A DNA stretch of 64,000 nucleotides from Glebionis coronaria. Its lineage: Eukaryota > Streptophyta > Magnoliopsida > Asterales > Asteraceae. The stretch is from positions 30,019,580 through 30,083,579 of the forward strand of contig CM046881.1 of the NCBI GenBank assembly GCA_025667525.1. Direction: 5' to 3'. Each line of letters begins with the position of its first letter. Position 1 is the stretch's first letter. Below are positions 11,603 to 23,037 of the stretch, piece by piece. Under the pieces are notes generated by a model. That model was not told the origin of the DNA, made no database searches, and saw only the letters and a list, made by a program, of their open reading frames with translations. The position numbers were made by a program, and so were the translations under genes.

Positions 11603-11614
11603 TGATATCAAGAG
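11603..11614 (+). promoter_or_regulatory. copia primer binding site
   Basis: TGATATCAAGAG immediately follows the left LTR. It resembles the initiator-tRNA-Met primer site TGGTATCAGAGC used by many plant copia elements, with changes at three or more positions. Confidence 0.6.
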
Positions 11615-11924
11615 TAAAACCGATCTTTTCTTATTTCTGCTCAATCATCTCCTCTTTATTTTCTATCTCCTAATCGGGTTAAAAAAAAGGTGTCGGCAAA
11701 ATCAAGAAAGCAACCAATTCATATCAAATCCTTTTTTTTTCAATTGTTGGCGTTTCAAATCCTCTCCTATTATTTATATCAGATTTTATTCTATTGGTAA
11801 TTGGTGAAGTGTTTCGTGTGCACAAAGGAAAAGAAAGAAGCTTTGTTGAATACGTATCTCTTTTGTGATTAGGTGGTTCGTTGTTGGTGTGTGACATAAA
11901 AAGAAAGGGTTTGTTATTTTATGA

Positions 11925-13253
11925 TTGTTGATGCATAGTGCAACAGAAAGTAACATATTATCTGTGTTTGATATTCGGTATATGATGCATATGAATACAT
12001 CAGCGGGTATTTTAGGTGCAGCTAGGTATAGGCTCCCACGAGTTTTTAGCACCACAACTATTCAAGATCCGACATGGTGTATGGATACAGGTGCATCATC
12101 TTATCTTAATTCACATACAAGTAATTTAAATACTGTTTATAATAAATGTTTATATCCATTTGTTTGTGTTGGTGATAGTAAATCAATACCGGTTACCAAC
12201 AATGGTCATAGCATCTTACCTACCCTTAATCGTCCTTTATACCTACATAATGTTCTAGTCACCCCTAATATCATCAAAAATCTTATTTATGTTCGTCAAT
12301 TAACTAGAGATAATAATTGTACCGTTGAATTCGACGCCTTTGGTTTTTCGGTGAAGGATTTTTTGACCCATCATATCCTCCTTAGATGTGATAGTTCAGG
12401 ATATCTCTACCCAGTCACCAAGCTGTCTCCTATCCCTCATGCTTTGCTTTATGTTAGTCCTTCTACGTGGCACCAACGCCTCAGGCATCCCGGGGAAGAA
12501 GTGGTGCGTTCTCTTGTTTCTCGTCAGTTTATTTCTTCTAATAAAGAGAAGTCTTCTCATATTTGTCACGCTTTCCAGCTGGGCAAACATGTGAGACTTC
12601 CGTTCTCTAGTTTAAATTCTATTGTTACTCGTTGTTTTGAGATTGTTCATTCTGACATTTGGACATCTCCCGTTGTTAGCTCTGGTAGTTTTAAATATTA
12701 TGTGTTATTTCTTGACCATTATTCTCATTATGTGTGGATTTATCCTTTACGTATCAAATCCGAAGTCTTTCAAAAATTCTTGCATTTTCGTTCTTATGTA
12801 AACAATCAATTCCAATGTGATATTACGTCTTTTCAGTGTGATCATGGTGGTGAGTTTGATAACACCAACTTCCTTCAATTATTCAATCATAATGGTATTC
12901 AATTTAGATTCTCCTGCCCCAAAACCTCTCAACAAAATGGTAAGTCGGAACTAATGATACGCATTATTAATAATATGATACGCACTCTTCTTTTCCAAGC
13001 GCAGCTTCCTTCAATATTTTGGGTTGAAGCATTACATATGGCTACATACCTACTAAATATCCTTCCATCAACCGCCATTCAAAACGAAATACCATGTACC
13101 AAATTATTCCACAAACAACCCGACTACTCTTGCTTACGGGTTTTGGATGTCTATGTTACCCACACCTTTACCCTCCACACAAACTTGCACCTCGTGCCAC
13201 CCCATGCATTTTTTTGGGTTATCCCGCTTATCACCATGGGTACCGATGCTTAG
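11925..13253 (+). pseudogene. copia pol part 1: protease, GAG-pre-integrase, integrase
   Basis: This is the longest open stretch of the copia pol. The aspartic protease motif MDTGASSYL lies near residue 54. The pre-integrase zinc-binding region has WHQRLRHPG and then CHAFQLGKHVRLPF; the family normally has CHACQLGKH, so the last zinc-ligand cysteine is Phe here. The integrase core follows with HSDIWTSP, QCDHGGEFDN and SQQNGKSE, consistent with a D,D,E triad. The frame is lost near 13140, where the sequence continues one frame over as GCLCYPHLYPPHKLAPR. The N-terminal methionine has no special support because gag and its junction are missing. Confidence 0.88.
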
Positions 13254-14773
13254 ACCTTTCCACTAATAAAATTATCCTTTCTCGTCATGTAATCTTTGAT
13301 GAACTTCAATTTCCATATGCTTCAATCTCATCCGATAATCCACCATCTTATACCTTTCTAGACCCTCAGCCTTCACTTATTACTCATTATGCCATATTTA
13401 ACCGTTACCCAAACAAGATGACATAAATTACCCCTTTACCCCAATAAGAACCGGCTTCTCCTATTCTGGACCAATACGAACCGACGTCACCAACACCCCT
13501 CTCGGCACAATCCACTTCGACTCCCAATATGGGTCACACGACCCAATCTGGCCAAACCACACTTCCGCACCATCCCACTACTCCCACTACTCATTCGACC
13601 CAATCTTCCTCCAACCACAATACCATGCACCAACCTGCTCGAACTAATCCTATAGTCACATGTGCTCAAGTTGGAACTGTCAAGCCTAATCCTCGTTTTC
13701 ATAGTCATATATCTCTCATTTCTCCTCTCCCTAAATCTCCTGCTATTGCTTTGTCTGATTCCAATTGGCGAGATGCTATGTATGATGAATATAATGCATT
13801 GATTAGAAATAGTACTTGGATTCTTGTTCCGAAACCACCTAATGCTAATGTGGTTTGGTCAATGTGTTTGTTTCGGCACAAATATCATTTCGATGGTTCT
13901 TTGAGCACGTATAAGGCTCGTCTTGTTGCTAATGGGCGTAGCCAACAGTATGGTGTTGATTGTGATGATACTTTTAGCCCGGTTGTTAAGTCGGCCACTA
14001 TCCGTATTGTTCTTAGTCTTGCATTATCTCGGAATTGGCCTATTCATCAGCTTGATGTTAAGAATGCATTTCTTAACTAGGATCTTTCTAAGACTGTTTA
14101 TATGTATCAGCCACCTGGGTTTGTGGATCCTAGATTTCCACATCATGTTTGTCGATTACAACGGTCTTTGTATGGTTTGAAGCAAGCTCCTCGTGCTTGG
14201 TTTCAACGGTTTGCAAGATATGCACTTCGAGTTGGGTTTTCTTCAAGTCGGTGTGACTCGACACTATTCATATATCACCATGGTTCTGAGGTTGCATATT
14301 TATTGATATACGTTGATGATATTGTTCTGACAGCTTCATCTACAGATTTACTGCAACGTATTATCTCTTTTCTTCATAAGGAGTTTGATATGACTGATTT
14401 GGGGGCTCTTAATTATTTTTTAGGCATTTCAGTTACTCGTGACTCTAGATGCATGTTTCTTTCTCAAAAGAAATATGTAGTAGATCTTCTTAATCGGGCA
14501 CATATGGCTTCTTACAATCCTACTCGGACTCCGGTTGATACGAAATCTAAGCTTGGTGCTGACGAAGATCCTATATCTGATCCTACATTATATCGTAGTC
14601 TTGCAGGTGGTTTACAATATCTGACATTTACCCGTCCTGGTATTGCTTATGCTGTACAAAAGGTTTGTCTTTATATGCATGATACTCGAGAGCCTCATTT
14701 TTCGACTCTTAAGCGTATTTTGCAATATGTTCGTGGTATATTAGACTGTGGGCTTCAACTATATGCATCATGA
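13140..14773 (+). pseudogene. copia pol part 2: integrase C-terminus and reverse transcriptase
   Basis: In the second frame the integrase tail (PHKLAPRATPCIFLGYP) is followed by a Ser/Thr/Pro-rich linker and the copia reverse transcriptase. Visible motifs are [40 protein letters not shown] and the catalytic YVDDIVLT near 14309. In-frame stops fall at 13424-13426 (TAA) and 14078-14080 (TAG, directly after NAFLN). The second separates two otherwise collinear halves of the RT domain. Near 14760 the frame is lost again. Confidence 0.88.
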
Positions 14774-15248
14774 TGCAAATTGGGCAGGATGTCCTACTAC
14801 TAGGCGTTCTACTTCTGGCTATTGTGTCTTTTTTGGGGATAATCTACTCTCATGGTCATCCAAGCGGCAACAAACTCTTTCAAGATCAAGTGTCGAGGCC
14901 GAATATCGAGGCGTTGCTAATGTAGTGGCCAAAACTGCATAGCTCCGTAATCTTCTTCGTGAACTTCATATGCCACTAATATCTGCTACTCTTGTTTATT
15001 GTGACAATGTCAGTGCTATCTATTTAACTTCCAATCCAGTTCAGCATCAGCGTACCAAACATATTGAGATTGACATACATTTTGTTCGTGATATGGTTGC
15101 TCGTGGTCATGTTCGTGTTCTTCATGTGCCATCTCGTTACCAATATGCTAACATATTCACTAAAGGGTTGCCATATGCTTTATTTGAAGAATTTCGTTAT
15201 AGTTTAAGCGTTCGATCCTCTCACGCTCCAACTGCGGGGGAGTGTTAG
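14760..15248 (+). pseudogene. copia pol part 3: RNase H
   Basis: The third frame carries the copia RNase [62 protein letters not shown] and HIEIDIHFVRDMV. A TAG at 14940-14942 replaces what is normally Trp in KTAWLRNLL, a one-base G-to-A type change. The reading frame ends inside the 3' LTR edge at TGTTAG. Confidence 0.88.
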
Positions 15249-15387
15249 ACTATAATTTGTTAGTGATTATGGGCTTTGTTAAGTGTGTTAGACCTATCCC
15301 ACCTATATGGTTTCTCGAATAATCTTATCATGGTTATATATTGTATTGTTGATTGAATGAATGGGACAGACAATTATATTTCCAATA
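15243..15387 (+). repeat. copia 3' LTR (145 bp)
   Basis: The LTR starts TGTTAGACTATAATTTGTTAG after a polypurine tract GCGGGGGAG (15234-15242) and ends TTTCCAATA before GTTAT. A TATA-like GGTTATATATTG lies at about 15330-15341. Confidence 0.85.
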
Positions 15388-15392
15388 GTTAT

Positions 15393-15995
15393 GAGTATAT
15401 TGTTGGACATTGGTATTGTATATCAAGTAGAGTACGGAAGTATTTTGGGTTTTAGCTTGAAATATAATTGTGATCCTTTTTTGTTTGTAAGCAAGAGAAT
15501 AGAATATATAATTGTCTCTTTTCAATATGTATATTTTTTAACACAAACAAACGTAAATCCCCGCGTTCCGCGGCAAAGCAGTTAAGCAGGTGTTGAAAAC
15601 CTTGTTTGTTAAAGTTGAGCAAAATGAATATATATGTTTAAAAATCTAAATTACCATGAATTAATAACACGAAAGCTCTCATAAATCACACAGTAAATCA
15701 AATGTGACTCTATAATGCATCAATAGCACAACAACACAAACTAAAATTTTAAAATAACAGGGTATTTAAAGATAGCACTTATACCAGTCGCATCAACCCC
15801 ATTAATATTGCAACTAACTCAACCATTTGTCAACAACCCATTACCTATGTTCAAAAAACCCATTACCCATTAATGAGAGACTTTTCATAAAGTCATCAAA
15901 GATCAAATCGATAGCAACTGATACACATTAGTAATGAATTTTAGCAACAAACAAAAGTTGCTTGGAGTAATTTTTGGCACAACTACTCCACCTAC
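15393..15995. other. spacer, nothing recognised
   Basis: AT-rich DNA with a GC-rich palindromic patch CCCCGCGTTCCGCGG at about 15559-15573 that resembles the hairpin of some Helitron ends but lacks a nearby CTRR. No gene seen. Confidence 0.35.
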
Positions 15996-15998
15996 TTA

Positions 15999-16190
15999 GA
16001 GCATCTACAATGGGTAAAACCTCCAATGACTTTTCACTATTCCAACAAGTGTTTTGAGATGTTTTTTTGCATTGTACACAAGACTTTTTGGAATGGTTTT
16101 TACGAAGACTCGGCAAACACCAAGTCTTTTGTAAAAGTCTTTACTCATAAATTCTTTTTATTAAATGCCATAAATGAAATAAGTATGCTC
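15999..16190. mobile_element. Tourist-like MITE candidate (192 bp)
   Basis: TTA at 15996-15998 and 16191-16193 flank ends GAGCATCTAC and, inverted, GAGCATACTT. Only the first six bases of the ends match well. The GAGCAT start with ACAATGGG nearby is a common Tourist signature and resembles the truncated relics at about 51818 and 54207. Confidence 0.45.
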
Positions 16191-16193
16191 TTA

Positions 16194-16655
16194 CAAAACA
16201 CCAATAATGAAGTACTAACAAAACTATTCTCTCATTTATAAAGTTAAGTGGTGTTAAGGCAAAACCTAATTCTTCTTTTTTTCTTTCTTAATAGAAGGAT
16301 GGGTCTCGCGATTATTGTGTTGTCGGTTGTTTTTGCCTTCAAGTATAACAGAATCTCAGTTTTTCGTTTGTTATAAGTTTTAGTTTCATGTAATTCTTTT
16401 CTTTGTTTTCTCAATTATACAGTTTAGTACGACCAAAACCAACTCGTCAAAAATCTCCCCCTTTTTTCTCAGTCGACCCACAAAAATAACCTTTTAGATA
16501 ACCAATATTCATTTATTTTAATATATGGTAATATGTTTTTAAATGTTAGAGGTGAAATATTTTGTGTAACTCATACAACGGTGTAAGTAAAATTGTTATA
16601 TCATTTTGTTATCTATGTGATTATAAACATACATGAAGGACAAAGAAGATTCCTC
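16194..16655. other. spacer
   Basis: AT-rich, with no gene or repeat structure supported. Confidence 0.4.
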
Positions 16656-16701
16656 TTAGAGCAAACGGAGTGGTCATGATGTAGGTCGGCGTTGCCCGGC
16701 G

Positions 16702-17947
16702 GGGTTAATATACACAAAAGTTACTAAAGTTTGACAAAAAATTCGATTTTGTTACTAAAGTTTAAAATCTAACAGATAGGTTACCGAACTTTTTAAACCG
16801 GCTACATAAGTTACTCGCCATTTTTTGACCTCCTAATACCGGTTGCAACTAATGAGATGGCAAAAATATATTCAAGTGTCAATATTAAAAAAAACCCCTT
16901 TATAATAACTCAAGCACAAACATCTCTCTTATTCACACAAACATCCTCGCCTCTGTCATTGTTGTTTTGTGACCATCATCACTACCACCATGGTTGCTCT
17001 CTTCCTCATCTTAAGAAACTCACCTTAACAGATCCATATACCATTTTTGTTTCACTAAATATGATCAACAAACAAATAAATCTTCAATTTTTATCACTAA
17101 ATACGGCGAACAAACCAACAGATCTTCAAAAAATCAAATCTTTAACAATCACCATAAAAACTAATCCATATACCCTTTTTTCACTACATATGATCAATAA
17201 ACCAACAAGTCTTTAAAAAGTAGACTTACCCACTTACATTAGAATATAACGAAGCTCTAAAAAAATCAAATCCCATGTGATAAACTTGCACAACAGTGAC
17301 AAGAATTGTCGTAGGCGATTTTCTTGTGGAAATCCCTATACTAGTCACACCGCCGCAAACCCTACGGGCGATATAGCCGTTGTCGGATCTAAGATGTGTT
17401 CCACATCTATATGCTTGTGTTACATAGTTTAGCTCGATGTCCATGGTGTGGGTTGCTTAAAGTTCATCAAAGTTTAAAATCATACTTTTTTTTATTGTAA
17501 AATAACGCATATAGAAGATGAGTTTCATCTTAACTTTTTTTATCTATGTGTATCACGAATGGAAAAAAAGGACTTTTATCTGTGTATGATCTTTTTGGTA
17601 TTTAATGGTTAAGTTTCTTCTGTAGTGTGTTTTTATTCTTATGGAGGGTGAAGATGAATATTAAGTAATTGTGGAAGAGATTGATGGATGAATATTAAAA
17701 TACTTGAAAAATATCTCAACTATGCAATATGTTAACAGGTGGGACCCATTAAATTCCAAAGTGGCAAGTAAAACCGGCTCCCAACCGGTAACCCTTCAAT
17801 AGAGTAACCAGAGTGTAGTTTTTATAAACGTTTAGTAACCTAAAATAAGAAATCGTATACTTTACTAACCTGTCTGTTAGGTTTTAAACTATAGTAACCA
17901 AATCGAATTTTTTGTCAAACTTCAGTACCCTTTGTGTATATTAACCC
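16702..17947. mobile_element. Mutator-like non-autonomous element (1246 bp)
   Basis: Terminal inverted repeats of roughly 80-100 bp begin with a perfect 14-bp GGGTTAATATACAC on both sides. They continue with TTTGACAAAAAATTCGATTT and a shared TAACAGAYAGGTTA block. The flanking 9-mers TGCCCGGCG and TTCCCGACG agree at 7 of 9, a decayed 9-bp duplication as made by MULEs. The interior holds no transposase. A 119-codon ORF at 16857-17216 contains internal degenerate repeats around PYTLFSLHMINKPT and matches no family I know. Confidence 0.75.
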
Positions 17948-18105
17948 TTCCCGACGTTAACCGGCGTGACCACACCGTGATGAGCTGCGTGAACCACAGC
18001 GTGGCCAAAGTCACTCGCGTGGAAATGCTCTAAATTTTTCATAAACCCCCTTTTCAACTTTACAAAATACCCCCTTTTGAAATTAAACATACCAAACACA
18101 CGCTA

Positions 18106-18255
18106 AACGGCTATATTTGGTTTTTTTTTAAATTGATTTTTTTTTGAAAAAACATAGTAACCAACGGCTACTTTTTTTAAAATATATTTTTTTGAATAAT
18201 TAAAATAGCCTAACGGCTAGTTTTAAAATAATAAATTAAAAGTAGCCAACGGCTA
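18106..18255 (+). repeat. four AACGGCTA repeats upstream of Harbinger ORF1
   Basis: AACGGCTA occurs at 18106-18113, 18163-18170, 18212-18219 and 18248-18255, spaced 57, 49 and 36 bases, within AT-rich DNA. They lie 40-190 bases upstream of a TATA-like box. They could be binding sites for the element's own Myb-like ORF1 product; that is inference. Confidence 0.6.
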
Positions 18256-18292
18256 GTTTTTGAAACAAAAAATTATTATTTGTTTAAACCCC

Positions 18293-18300
18293 TATATATA
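18293..18300 (+). promoter_or_regulatory. TATA box of Harbinger ORF1
   Basis: TATATATA lies 71 bases upstream of the ATG at 18371 in the context CCCCTATATATACATAAC, a strong plant TATA element at a normal distance. Confidence 0.6.
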
Positions 18301-18370
18301 CATAACAATATATCCTCTAAATTTACACACTCCAAATTCTCTTAATCTTTTACATATCACATATGAAATC

Positions 18371-18596
18371 ATGTCCCGAAACCCCAACAACCCTTCATTC
18401 GTTGGCCTCCTTAACACTTTTACCGGAGGCCCGTCTTCACAAGAACTATATTCGGATGATCTGGAATGGCTAAAAATCCAACGACAAACATACGTAAATT
18501 TCAAACGACAAAAATACACTCAATTTCAATCCGACGAGGATATTGAATTCCAAAAGCTTCAAGAAAACCCACCATCCTTGGATGAACCACAATCCT
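18371..18596 (+). pseudogene. PIF/Harbinger ORF1 (Myb/SANT-like), 5' part split by Athila
   Basis: The reading frame starts MSRNPNNPSFVGLLNTF, the N-terminus typical of the abundant plant ORF1-type proteins that carry a Myb/trihelix-like domain and are often mislabelled in databases as glutathione S-transferase T3-like. Residues 1-75 are present up to the ATCCT target duplication at 18592-18596, after which the Athila LTR begins. The start is supported by the TATA box 71 bases upstream and by family similarity. The rest of the protein resumes at 34346. In transposition the ORF1 product is thought to bind the element ends together with the DDE transposase, which is absent here. Confidence 0.8.
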
Positions 18597-21500
18597 TGAT
18601 GAGACTGCTTTTATACATAGTCTCATCGTCCAAATTGGGCTTAAAATGCATTAAATATCATTAAAATACCCAAATATATGCTTGTGTTTGTTGCTTGTGT
18701 ATTTTAGGTACGGATATTGAGAAAATGACAAAAGATCACAAGAATCAATCAAAAAACGAACACGGGAAACGAAGCCGCACGATGAACCAAGCCCTAATGA
18801 AGAATTTTCCAAAGAAAACCCTTGAAGATTTGAAGAATATTGAAGATTGGTCCTCCAAGTTTGAAGAATTAACACTTTATACCCTTGTATCTTCATAATT
18901 ACAAGTTTGGTCCCTAAAGTTTGTCAAAATTAAAAAAAAGGACCCTTAACTCTGAAGAATTGGCAAATTTAGTCCCTCAACAAAACTAAATTGTCAATAA
19001 TGGTCCTCCAAGAAGTCAACAAACAAGTCAAAGTCCTTGAAGTTTGAAGACATTACAAGAATGGCCCTTGAAGAATACAATTTGTGCATTTAAAACCCTT
19101 TGGAAAAAGTTTATAAAATGTTGTGCCAAATTTGACAAAGCTGCCAAACTTATTATCAGAGGATTGAAGGTTTTAAGCTGATTTGATCAAAGTGCAAAGA
19201 AGAAAGAACATGGAGGGGTATTTGTGGCCAGACAACATTCTTAACCCACCACTCTCCTTTTGACACGTCACCCACCAGTCCACTTTCAATGAACGAACCA
19301 GTCCAAATTTGTATACAACCCTATCACAAAAACTTTTTGAACCCATTTTTTTAAATTAAACATGTTTAATTATTAAGTGGGGGAAACAGAATTTCAAAAA
19401 GTTAATTATCCCCCAAATAGATTAAACCCAACTGCTCACCACCACTAATCCCCATAAACCCTAATCCTAATCTAACACAAAACAAGGGGTTTTATGTTGA
19501 TTCTTTCCAGTTCACTAATTTACCCTCTCCCCATCCAAACCCACACCCCAAAAACGTCACCATCTATCCCATGTGCTACCCAAGCCCTTCCCCTGCACCA
19601 ATCACTATCCACGAATTCCAAGGAAGGGACAAGATGAACGAACAAGATTGATTTCGTGGTCACTACTCTTCAACAAACGCCTAGGATTGCTTTTTACAGC
19701 TGGAATGATCACATGCCTTAGCAGATCACAAGATGGCAGTTTTGACCCATTTTGAAAATCTGATTGACCAAGGGGCAGAATTGGAATAGAATGTATTAGG
19801 GTTTCTTATTTATTTATTTTCTAGAATTTTCTATCCTGTACTATATAAAGAGATGACTTGTGTCTCTTTAGGTTGGTTCCAGTTTTATGTAATTTTTTCT
19901 TTTCTATGAATTAATGAAAAATTCTTAAACCTACATATGACTGAGTTCCATTTTTACTTTCCAGTATTCTAGTTTTAAGTTTGTTTTTCCCTGAATTCAT
20001 TTTAAACCTTCAAGTTTTTTTTTTAAGAATTTCACTTATATCCAAAATTTTCAGAAACTTGTTCTTTCTGAAAAGTTTGGATCCAAGTTCAACTTTGAAT
20101 TGAATCTTTCTTGATACGACAGGTTTAATTCCTGGAGTTGACTTGTTTAGTTTCTTTGTTTGGTTCCAAAGGTTTACAAGATTTCCAAGCTTGGTTCTCC
20201 AAGATTTTTTTTACAAAAATCTTATTCATTATTCTCTTAGCTTACTGCTATAAGCCATTCAATAAGCTTATTAAACCAAGATTATTGAATTTCTTATAAG
20301 CTTGTTGTCTCTTTCTTTGTTGTTTGTGGTGTGCAGGAAACAAGGAACAGTCAAGGCTTATTTTCACCCTATTATTATCAATTGTGCACAAGCTTATCCA
20401 ACTCCCACAAGGCTCAGCACAAGCCCGAGCTTGTAGGAGGTGGCAAACAGCCACTGAGGGACCTGGATGTAGGTCCCTCTTGGTAAAATCCCTTTTTCCA
20501 TTATTGAGTTTTCAGTATTAAGTTTCATTGTGAATGAGTATGATTTTTGGTGTAATCTGCTTACTGGTTGTTTGAGTGCTGGATTTTGCTTAGTTGAGGT
20601 GTTGAATGCATGTTTCTAGTAGATAAAATTAGTTTGGTTTGATTTGTTAAAGTTTTGCTTTGAAAAAGATTGAAATTCAGTTATTAAGGGGTGTTTGGAT
20701 TAGGGGATAAGAAGGGTTTAAGGTTTTAGATTTTGCTTGTAACCTGTTCTAAATCACTCACTAGGTATTGATTAGGGTATATGCTAGTTTAGATGTTAGT
20801 TTTATGGAGTTTTAAATCAGAATGCATGCTTAAAAATATGAAAAAGTGGTAAAAAATCAGTTACTGCCTTGTTCTGCTCATTTTGTGAGATTTTGTGCCT
20901 CATCTTTTGTTCATTGCTAGATACTAGGCTGTTCTAGGGTTTGCAATTGCTTTCATGCTAGCTGGTAAACTTGTGTACAAGATTTGAGCTTTGGAAATTC
21001 AGATTTGTGCTTGTAATTGTGCCTACTGTTCATCAGACTACCTTGTTGCTTAATCAGAAACTTATTTGGCTTAATTGGTGCTTTTATTGTGAAGTGATTG
21101 CTTGTTTTTTGTGTGATTATTGACTCCTTATACTCCAAAGAGTATAAGGGTGCCTTTTGTCCAAAATATAAGCTCATAATAAGTTCTCCTGAGCTTATTT
21201 GGTCACCAGACCTTCAAAATACACTAGCAGTGGGAACTCCTTTCCCACTGGTAGTTCAAAAGTTACCACTGCTTTACTAGCAGACAAACACCAACCACAT
21301 GTCACTTTCAGATTCTTGATTTTTTGGACTTCAAACTTGTTTTATTATTTTTCTTATTTAATTTAGGATTTTTCTGTTTAATTAAATTTTTATTTACTGT
21401 TCATTTGGTAATTTTTAGGTTTTCTTGCATTTTTAATTAACTTTAATATTTCTGTTTTTGTCTTTTAGTGCCAAAAAGTAATTTTTTCAGTTTAATCAAT

Positions 21501-22291
21501 TTTCCTGGACTTAGAATATTATTTTAATATTTTTGGTTAAAAAAATTTTACTGTTCATCTTTTTATTAATTTTTAGAATTAATTTAAGTTAATTAGGGTT
21601 TTAATTAAACTAGTTTTGTCATTTAGTGAGAAATTTAATATTTTTCAACTTTTTTCATTTTTCTACTGATCATTAGAGTAAATTAGGATTTTTAAAATTG
21701 ATAGATTATTTTTAGCATTATTTTATTATTTTTTATAATTATTTTAGTTTTAAAATAGTTTTTAGTAACTTAAAAATAGAAAAAATAGTATTTAAAATTT
21801 AGAAAAAATACTTTTTAGTTTTTAGATAATATAAGTAAGTTATTTGTTCAATAAAATCATATTTTGGACATTTTGATTAGTTATATTTAATTTTAGGGCT
21901 TTGATTAGCATTTAAAATTGAATATTTAATTAATAAAAGGTTTTAAAATATTTTTATTGGATTTTATTTCTTATTTATACTATTTTGGACTTGGTTTAGC
22001 TTATAATTAATTTTTAGGTTAAAATTTTAAATTTTGTAGTTTTTACGGTTTTACGTGAACGCGTTTTCGTTTTAGCTCGATCCGTCTTCGTAACCGTCTT
22101 TTCTTTTCTAATCTCATTTCTTTCATAAATCATTATAATCACAAACATTAATCAACTCTTAACACAACACACTTGCCTCCTCGAGAACGAACTCACTTAG
22201 GGTCATTTACACACGGTTTTCCTAAATCGTCGTGCACGCTTACCCTATTTTTACGCTCTTTTTCCTAAAAGACGTAATTTTACAACCATCA
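18597..22291 (+). repeat. Athila 5' LTR (3695 bp)
   Basis: Starts TGATGAGACT and ends CATCA. The first bases form a hairpin: GATGAGACT and AGTCTCATC flank a 12-base loop. ORFs inside (for example 19573-19755 and 20324-20521) are copied exactly in the other LTR and are not genes. The second half is extremely AT-rich. Confidence 0.93.
19843..19849 (+). promoter_or_regulatory. putative LTR promoter TATA box
   Basis: ACTATATAAAGAGATGACTTG occurs about 1.25 kb into the LTR, and again at the matching place in the 3' LTR (about 31869). It is the best TATA candidate and would place the U3/R border near 19870. No transcript evidence is available. Confidence 0.45.
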
Positions 22292-22294
22292 TTT

Positions 22295-22312
22295 TGGCGC
22301 CACTGCCGGGGA
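22295..22312 (+). promoter_or_regulatory. Athila primer binding site
   Basis: TGGCGCCACTGCCGGGGA begins 3 bases after the LTR. It resembles the TGGCGCCGTTGCCGGGGA type used by Athila relatives and could pair with the 3' end of a tRNA. The untranslated leader then runs to the gag start at 23038. Confidence 0.85.
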
Positions 22313-23037
22313 GGCGTGTTGTGTTTTGGTTGAACCATTGTTGTTTTTATATAGCCATAATTAGCTAATTGTATTAGTAGCACTCTACTAATACGTATTA
22401 TTGGTTTTTCGTTTTTTGTGAATACTATTACTATACTGTATACGTAGAACAATAAATTTACAAGTACTCCAAATACGTGAGAAATCACAACCTTGACTTG
22501 GGAGATCATTACCCAATCATTGTATTCGAATCTCAAACCAAAGAAAAAGGCAAAAATAGATAAATACTTTCGAGAAGCTCGATTTTGAGAAATACAAACT
22601 ATAATGTGGGTATAAGGCGGTTGTATTTCACGACCTAAAGGAAAAAGGCTCTTAAGTGCTTCGCGCCGCCTCGTTTCCTCCGCTTGCTTGTGCGTATTTT
22701 GATTTTGAAAGCTAATCGAGGGTTTTGCCGCCCAAAGTATTATTACGTATCATATATATTTTCTTGGTTTCTATTGATTAAACCCTCTTGAACGATTTGG
22801 TATTCCACCATCGTTCTAAAGTCATCGAAGGCGTTCACTTCACGTGTTCGTTTTCATTCCTTGAGGCTTCTTTAATCGAGAGATTTGATTAAGGAGGAGA
22901 ATTGTAGATTTTGGTCTACTTAATACATTCCAAAAATCCAAAAAAGTAAAAACAATCAAAAACCACAAAAAAAATTGAAAAAGTAAAAACACCAAAAAGA
23001 ATCTTCTTTGCTCGCCTTCTCGTTGTACGTGACGTTT

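Larger units (their letters stand above)
11560..15387 (+). mobile_element. Ty1/copia LTR retrotransposon, defective
   Basis: The element is bounded by the 5-bp duplication GTTAT at 11555-11559 and 15388-15392. Both LTR copies begin TGTTAGACTATAATTTGTTAG and end in a CAATTATATTTYCAATA-type sequence. A primer-binding-site-like TGATATCAAGAG follows the left LTR, and a polypurine GCGGGGGAG precedes the right one. Inside are protease, integrase, reverse transcriptase and RNase H in copia order. There is no gag: only about 480 bases separate the left LTR from the protease motif. Frameshifts near 13140 and 14760, and stops near 13424, 14078 and 14940, break pol. It could move only with proteins supplied in trans. 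Confidence 0.93.

Noticed and set aside
15559..15573. CCCCGCGTTCCGCGG as a Helitron end
   Set aside because: No CTRR within about 20 bases downstream on either strand.
16657..18035. TTAGAGCA...TGCTCTAA as the ends of a 1.38-kb element
   Set aside because: Only eight bases match and no direct target duplication results; the left end pairs much better with 36849-36866 and TTA on both sides.
19573..21280. Short ORFs in the Athila LTR (repeated at 31600-33306)
   Set aside because: Identical only because the LTRs are duplicates; no protein-like features.
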